DNA of 64,000 bases from Nereocystis luetkeana (Eukaryota > Sar > Phaeophyceae > Laminariales > Laminariaceae). This document shows positions 58,470 to 64,000 of the stretch, in pieces (the first letter of the stretch is position 1; each line of letters begins with the position of its first letter). A program made the position numbers and the translations under genes. The stretch spans positions 4,341,298 through 4,405,297 of the forward strand of contig JARUPZ010000010.1 in NCBI GenBank assembly GCA_031213475.1, read 5' to 3'. The notes beneath the pieces were generated by a model. That model had not been told where the DNA came from and made no database searches. It was given only the letters and a program-made list of their open reading frames with translations.

Positions 58470-58800
58470 ACAGAGCTTATTTCTTTTTCATATCTATGTT
58501 GCGGAGGGGTATAGTTTTTTTTCCTTCTCCTTGTTTGTTTCCTTTCGTTTCTCTATTTCATAGAATGTGTATGTCGTGCCTGTCGTATCCAGTATGATGG
58601 CATGGCATTGCAATCAGTGCTGTACTTACTGCGTACCGGTACGTGGCAACGTAATATCTCTGTGGCGTAGCTTTGTGACCTCATACCTTTTATCTGTAAA
58701 ACTTGCATTCTTCCAGGACTGAAGAATCGGCACGGACACTGGTTGTGCTGGATGTCGACGGGTAGAAAAAACGGTTTAAAAAACACACATGCACACACAT
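58470..58800 (+). mobile_element. Foldback family, left arm plus loop
   Basis: An arm-like T-rich tract with GTATGTCGTGCCTGTCGTAT leads into the loop core and ends in an AC-rich run. The right arm is absent. TACCGGTA (58634-58641) sits where other copies have none. Confidence 0.75.
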
Positions 58801-58907
58801 AGTAAAAGCAGCAAAAAAAAGCAGAACCCACGATGGCCCCAAAAACCAGGCATCCTCAATGTACAATGTTTAGGCACCATATTTGTTTCTGATCACTATT
58901 AATACTA

Positions 58908-59011
58908 TTACGGGGGACATAGTACATAGGACCTACGGTACTTACAATTTCCTATATATTTACGTATTTTTACTGACAATATTTGGTCCTATTTACTATG
59001 CCCCCCCGTAA
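58908..59011. mobile_element. MITE family 1, copy d
   Basis: TTACGGGGGACATAGTACAT at the left and ATGCCCCCCCGTAA at the right, with flanking TA duplicated. Confidence 0.85.
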
Positions 59012-59035
59012 TATGTAACCCAGTGATACATAGAA

Positions 59036-59140
59036 CGAAGAATCAGCACGGACAGCAGAGGGTGTGTTGGATGGCTATCTATGCTGGATGGGTAGAGAGA
59101 ACGGTAGAATGTGAATAGCACACACAACGTGTAACCTATT
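59036..59140 (+). mobile_element. Foldback-family core, diverged
   Basis: GAAGAATCAGCACGGACAGC, GGATGGGTAGAGAGAACGGT and an ACACACAA end keep the core order. Confidence 0.6.
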
Positions 59141-59566
59141 TCACTGCTACTGCGGTGTAGATACAACTGGTGTAGAGCTGTAGAGCTATATGTGTAGGTC
59201 ATTGTGTGTGCCACGGGTACCGAGCAGCCGAGACAACGCTTGACATCTGAGGGATGGACTCCCGCTTCTCTATCATGCGAGTATCACAGCAGAAGCAGTT
59301 TCCTATCCAAAATGTAAACGTACTCGTACGTGTGTGTCATGGTTCACCTTTCTTTCCGAGAACAGCCACCATCCAGCCCAAGCCCTTAACCCCTCGACGA
59401 ACAGCCACCTGGCCTCGTATATCAGATGTAGCGTGCGCCATCTCGTTCCCTGTTGCCGGCGGCTGCGCTTGTAAGCATGTGATTCGTTTGAAGGCAACTA
59501 GACGGGCGTTTGAAGGCAACTAGACGGGGCGCCATGTATTGTTCCAATAGGGCACAGGCAGCCGTG
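59141..59566. other. No gene recognised
   Basis: Includes a short exact duplication of GAAGGCAACTAGACGGG (59492-59527). No coding feature. Confidence 0.4.
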
Positions 59567-59745
59567 TGTGTGTTCTTCACTTCTTTCTACCCGTAGACAT
59601 CCAGCACAACCAGTGTCCGTGCCGATTCTTCAATCCTAGAAGAGATACAACAACTTATGTGGTCACAAAGCTACGCCACAGAGATATTACGTTTCCTGGT
59701 AAGCAGTAAGCACAGCAGTGGGCAATGCAATGCCATGTCATCATA
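59567..59745 (-). mobile_element. Foldback core, reverse orientation, with arm piece
   Basis: On the minus strand it carries the core and a CACTGC-type arm junction. It lies head to head with the next copy, forming a larger inverted pair around 59746. Confidence 0.75.
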
Positions 59746-60065
59746 CTATTGGCAACGTAGTATCTCTGTGGCGTAGCTTTGTGACCACAGAACTTGTATC
59801 TCTTCTAGGATGGAAGAATCGGCACGGACACTGGTTGTGCTGGATGTCGACGGGTAGAAAGAACGGTTTAATGTGAAGAACACACACACACACACACACT
59901 ATTAATACAGGCAGTAGATACGACAGGCACAACGAGCACATTTTATGAAATTGAGAAACGAAAGGAAACATTAAAAGAGAAAACAAAAACAAAGAAGACA
60001 AATCGAAAGAGAAAAAAAACTGAAAGCAAAAACTAGAGGAAACAATATGTCGTGCCCCCCTCCCG
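59746..60065 (+). mobile_element. Foldback family, loop plus right arm
   Basis: The core ends in an (AC)11 run, followed by a purine-rich right arm with CGAAAGAGAAAAAAAACTGA and GTCGTGCCCCCC. Confidence 0.75.
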
Positions 60066-60077
60066 TACGTAGTTAAC

Positions 60078-60433
<356 letters not shown>

Positions 60434-61523
60434 GTCGTAATAGTACGCTTCAGCCAAGACGAAGCCATTGTAAGGGATTTGGTCCAACTCTGTGAAGCTG
60501 GAGTAGTTCGAACAGGGAAGGAGGAGCCATTGGCGTGCGTGCGAAGGTCTGTATGGGGCATGTTGTACGCCGACGATGCAGGAATCGTCTCGAAGTCGGC
60601 TGAAGGGCTCGCAAAAATGATGACAGTCATCGTGACTGTCTTCGAAGCAGCAAGCCTCACGGTGTCGGAAAAGCAGACTGAGACAATGGTCTGACAAACA
60701 CCAGACCGGACAACCCTCGCACCACCGCTCGTCATCGAAGCGGCAGGTCAGAGGTATAAGCAGACGACCCAGTTCTTATACCTAGGCGGCGTTATCCACG
60801 AAAACGCTGCGCTCTCGCTCGAAATCGACCGACGGATCCGCCTCATGCGAGCATGCCTCAAACGGTTCGGCCCGGAGTTGTATGATAGGACGACCGCCCC
60901 CCGTAGCCTTCAAGTCCGAATGCTGAAGGCCGAGGTGATTGAGACCCTGCTGTACGGGTGTGTGACGTGGACCCTCAGAGCGGAACACTTTGCCAAGCTT
61001 CGAACTGCTGCGAGTCATTGGCTTCCAGCGCCGACTTCATACTGATCATGCCACCCTCTCGTACGCGAAGGCCCTCAAGATGACACGTTGCGAGAGCATC
61101 GAAACGACCATTCGTAAACGGCGGCTCTTCTTTGCGGGGGGCGTGGCACGGCAAAGCAAGGAGCGATTACCCAGTCGGGTAATGTTCGGGACGATAGCTG
61201 GTGGGGAGAACCCGAGACCAGGCGGACAGTGTAAGACTTGGCATAGATGCATAGTCGAAGACCTTAGGGAGTTCCGAGCCACCGAAGGGTCAACGGAAGT
61301 TGCCCCCTTGGTGTTTGGAGTTGAGACCGCGTTGTGGTCCACTGCAGCCAAAAAGGCGGGGAAGTGGTACCGGGGGATCCTTGAAGCAGCCGAACGGTTC
61401 ATGGTGAGGTGGCACGAGGCTGAGGCTGAGATGAGTAGGCAGCGCCGCGCATCCGCCGTGGATGGTGCCCAAGGGAACGGGGGGGGAGGGGGCAACAGGA
61501 GAAGTGGCAGAAAGCCCGACTGA
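60434..61523 (+). pseudogene. LINE (non-LTR retrotransposon) reverse transcriptase, 5'-truncated
   Basis: The frame includes the catalytic box WGMLYADDAGIVSKSAEG, then EAASLTVSEKQTET, FLYLGGVI, LKAEVIETLLYGCVTWTLR and RLLFFAGG-type thumb and C-terminal motifs, ending with the basic, Gly-rich tail and TGA at 61521-61523. These are hallmarks of non-LTR reverse transcriptases with a long C-terminal region. The 5' part (endonuclease, RT palm start) is missing; sequence starts directly after a foldback core. A TGA at 60692-60694 and a frameshift near 61010 interrupt it. It is a dead copy, but the tail is the same as at window position 1. Confidence 0.85.
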
Positions 61524-61653
61524 GGGAATGCGGAGAGGGGGGGGAACAGGAGGGGTAGAAGGGAAACGGCGGTAGACGAAAGTAGGAAGGAGATGGCAGA
61601 CAGGGTAGCAAGGCACCAAGTCGACTAGAAAGTAGAACATGACCATACTACTA

Positions 61654-61758
61654 TTACGGGGGACCATAGTTAATAGGACCAAATATTGTTACTAGAAATG
61701 GCTGAATATCTAGTTTTTTATGTGTACCATAGGTCCTATTAACTATAGTCCCCCGTAA
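61654..61758. mobile_element. MITE family 1, copy e, with TA duplication and known empty site
   Basis: A 105-bp element, TTACGGGGGACCATAGTTAA to CCCCCGTAA, flanked by TA at 61652-61653 and 61759-61760. Direct-repeat copy 1 has a single TA there (248-249). TA duplication fits a Tc1/mariner-type mobiliser. Confidence 0.95.
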
Positions 61759-62221
61759 TAGTGCTACCAACAGGTGCAGCTGGTTCGAAGGTGGTCTTCC
61801 CTTGTCTTCTCTTCTTGTTTTCGTTTTTTTTTCTTTCTTGCGCTGACTCTCCGTGATTTTCATATTCTTTTTTCTCTTCCTCTTCCTTTTCTGAGTGATA
61901 AGCCGTACTGAAGGAGCCGTGTGGCGTGGTTGGAAGACGAACCTGCTCTGCTCGTTTCGTATTGTCTGACGCCAAGGGGCTGGGCATAGTTGACGAACGC
62001 AGGGCGGAGACGGCAGTCTGGGTAGCAAGGTACCAGGCGGATTAGCAGGGAGAACCTGGCTATACTACTCGTACCACAAGCTGCTGCCGCCACCTGGAAG
62101 GTGCTTTGGGCTTTGGTCTGCCTGTTATTTCCCCTTTGTTATTTTTCCTTGTTACTTTTTTCCTTGGTTCTTTGTCTTACTCTGTTTACAAGCAGTGGTG
62201 TTTTTTCTTATTTTATTTTAT

Positions 62222-62865
62222 TTTATTTTATTTTCTCCAGCTCGTTCTTTTTCAAGTGTTGGCTACCTCGCCTGCGGGGGGGGGGGCACGACAGATTGTT
62301 TCTCTTAGATTTTGCTTTTATTTTTCTTTTTTTTTCTCTTTCGATTTGTCTACTTTGTTTTTGTTTTCTCTTTGATTGTTTCTTTTCGTTTCACTATTCC
62401 ATAGTTTGCGTATGTCGTGCCTGTCGTATCTAGTATGATGGCATGGCTTTGCATTGCCCACTGCAGTGCATACTGCACACGTGGCAACGTAGTATCTCTG
62501 TGGCGTAGCTTTGTGACCACAGAACTTGTATCTCTTCTAGGATTAAAGAATCGGCACGGACACTGGTTGTGCTGGATGTCGACGGGTAGAAAGAACGGTT
62601 TAATGTGAAGAACACACACACACTGCAGTGGGCAATGCAAAGCCATGTCATCATACTAGATACGACAGGCACGACATACGCAATCTATGAAATAGTGAAA
62701 CGAAAAGAAACAATCAAAGAGAAAACAAAAACAAGGTAGACAAATCGAAAGAGAAAAAGAAGAAAAATGAAAGCAAAATCTAGGAGAAACAATCTGTCGT
62801 GCCCCCCCCCCGCAGGCGAGGTGGCCAACACTTGAAAAAGAACGAGCTGGAGAAAAGAAAGAAAA
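62222..62865. mobile_element. Foldback element, complete copy 2
   Basis: Arms 62222-62469 and 62621-62865 around the loop core, equivalent to 711-1354. Confidence 0.75.
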
Positions 62866-62866
62866 T

Positions 62867-62969
62867 CGGGGGACCATAGTTAACAGGACCTATGGTATAA
62901 ATGAAAACCTATATATTTGATCATTTTTACTTTCAATATTTGGTCGTATTAACTCAGGTCCCCCCGTAA
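62867..62969. mobile_element. MITE family 1, copy f
   Basis: Equivalent of copy a in the second direct repeat. Confidence 0.75.
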
Positions 62970-62973
62970 TAGT

Positions 62974-63319
62974 AGTTTTATTTTTCTTTTTTTCTTTGCT
63001 CATCCCATTTATTGTATTCGCACATCTTCTTCTCTCTCTCCTTCCAACTCGTAACTCAGATCCGGGGTCACATAGCAGGCTCTTCTTCCCCCTTCCCGCT
63101 ACGGTACGTGCCTTCATTTCTATCGCGAGAAGATTTCAGCCTTTTCTTCCTTCGTCGACTCGCATCGAATTGTGCCTACCCACGCTGCAAGGCGCTCTCA
63201 ACAATTGAATCCTTTTTTTATGTTTGCAAATAAAGTCAAATGTCCGACCCACCTGGGGCTCGAACCCAGGACCCAAACACAAATAGAATTCGAGGTTAAC
63301 CACTTGAACTACCGGGGCG
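62974..63319 (-). mobile_element. tRNA-derived SINE, copy F
   Basis: Equivalent of copy A. Its 5' end meets TTGATACC directly, showing the state before copy B inserted in the other direct repeat. Confidence 0.9.
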
Positions 63320-63761
63320 TTGATACCTGATGGTTAATACCTGGCACCTGGTAATTAAATAATGGCAGGTGGAGAGAACACACCCACAATTAATAGCACC
63401 AGCTGCCGACACTGCCGTCGCAACTATCGTACTGCAACTATTTATTGTTGTACTCGTATCAATCTGGAAGGAGTTGCTACGTTTTCCAATATTCTCCAAC
63501 AACTGCCATAAATAAGAACGAGCTGGGCCAGCCAAAAAACGGAGAGTGTATGCTACGTAAGGTGGTATGGCATGTATGTCGTGAACCACTGCAAATTAGG
63601 CTAACACAAATCGGACGCACTAAACCTGACACACTATTCACCAGTTAGTTACTGCAAAAAAATATGTAGACGAAAAAAATGTACCCCTTTCTTTCCGACT
63701 CGATCTCGCCGAGATCCAACCACCAACTTTTCGACATTGAATTCGTATACAAAATGTCGTC

Positions 63762-63974
63762 GTGGATCAATCAAGATCAAATGTGGTGTGGGACAGCAGT
63801 GCTGAGGACATAGAGAGAGAAGTCGATGTAAGTATCGTTGCCCAACTCGTTGCCCACATCAAGAGCTCTGTAGCACACAAAAAGCGAGTGCATGCACCAA
63901 AAACAAGTGATAACGAAAATGTCGCACGTATTGTTCCTTACATTTTTAGATGCCCTGCCCAATTTTGCAAATAA
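63762..63974 (+). CDS. Short open frame, copy 2 of 2614-2871, unknown
   Basis: 70 codons nearly identical to the copy-1 frame, ending earlier after a 4-bp ATAA insertion near 63971. The different ends in two near-identical copies suggest the frame is not under strong constraint. Confidence 0.15.
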   Translation: MDQSRSNVVWDSSAEDIEREVDVSIVAQLVAHIKSSVAHKKRVHAPKTSDNENVARIVPYIFRCPAQFCK

Positions 63975-64000
63975 ATGTCGGGCTGAAATAAATGTTATCA

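Larger units (their letters stand above)
61405..64000. repeat. Direct repeat, copy 2 (pairs with 1-2848)
   Basis: Same order and orientation as copy 1, cut by the window end. It differs by the MITE at 61654-61758, a single instead of double SINE, loss of the TACCTGG word near 63558, and several 4-16-bp indels. Confidence 0.95.

Overview
The window is eukaryotic nuclear DNA. It shows GT-AG type splice junctions, tRNA-derived SINEs with A and B boxes, a LINE reverse transcriptase fragment, nested Copia LTR retrotransposons, several families of short inverted-repeat DNA elements, long CAG tracts and satellite-like tandem arrays. No bacterial operon, phage, plasmid or CRISPR signal is present. 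The mix fits a repeat-rich alga or other protist (a brown alga or another stramenopile is possible), but nothing in the sequence fixes the species and I do not claim one.

Layout. 1-2848 and 61405-64000 are two copies of the same direct repeat, so the window starts and ends in the same sequence. Each copy carries the tail of a LINE, a foldback element, a MITE and one or two SINEs; differences between the copies record later insertions. 2.9-11.1 kb has no recognisable gene, but holds a degenerate tandem repeat (5.7-6.5 kb), a stretch rich in AACGT/GTAAC words (7.5-9.2 kb) and a trinucleotide array. 11.4-14.8 kb holds the best host gene candidate: a glutamine-rich exon with a consensus splice donor, followed by short exons in compatible phase. 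15.2-19.9 kb is a tandem array of 243-bp units with higher-order structure. 20.4-31.3 kb is an old, decayed Copia element (LTRs 269 bp) into which a younger full-length Copia (LTRs 408 bp, target duplication CCGTT) has inserted; a third Copia remnant lies at 32-32.6 kb. 33.0-34.2 kb is a hAT-like inverted-repeat element containing tRNA-like repeats. 34.8-37.3 kb contains candidate minus-strand genes with short introns. 37.7-46 kb has glutamine-coding triplet tracts, a 74-bp minisatellite, MITEs and a possible 169-residue exon. 46-54 kb is a diverged segmental duplication with SINEs, a 137-bp triplicate and microsatellites. 54-61.5 kb is a patchwork of MITEs, foldback copies, a (GT)62 tract and the LINE.

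The most unusual signal is a palindromic word, TACCWGGTA, found 21 times where about 0.5 would be expected by chance. In three places where a related sequence lacks it, the difference is an added CC(N)GG plus a repeated TA. The word therefore behaves like a tiny insertion at TA dinucleotides, or the footprint left by an excised TA-specific transposon.

There is no sign of genes acting together in a pathway. The window is best read as repeat-dominated intergenic DNA with three or four weakly supported host genes.
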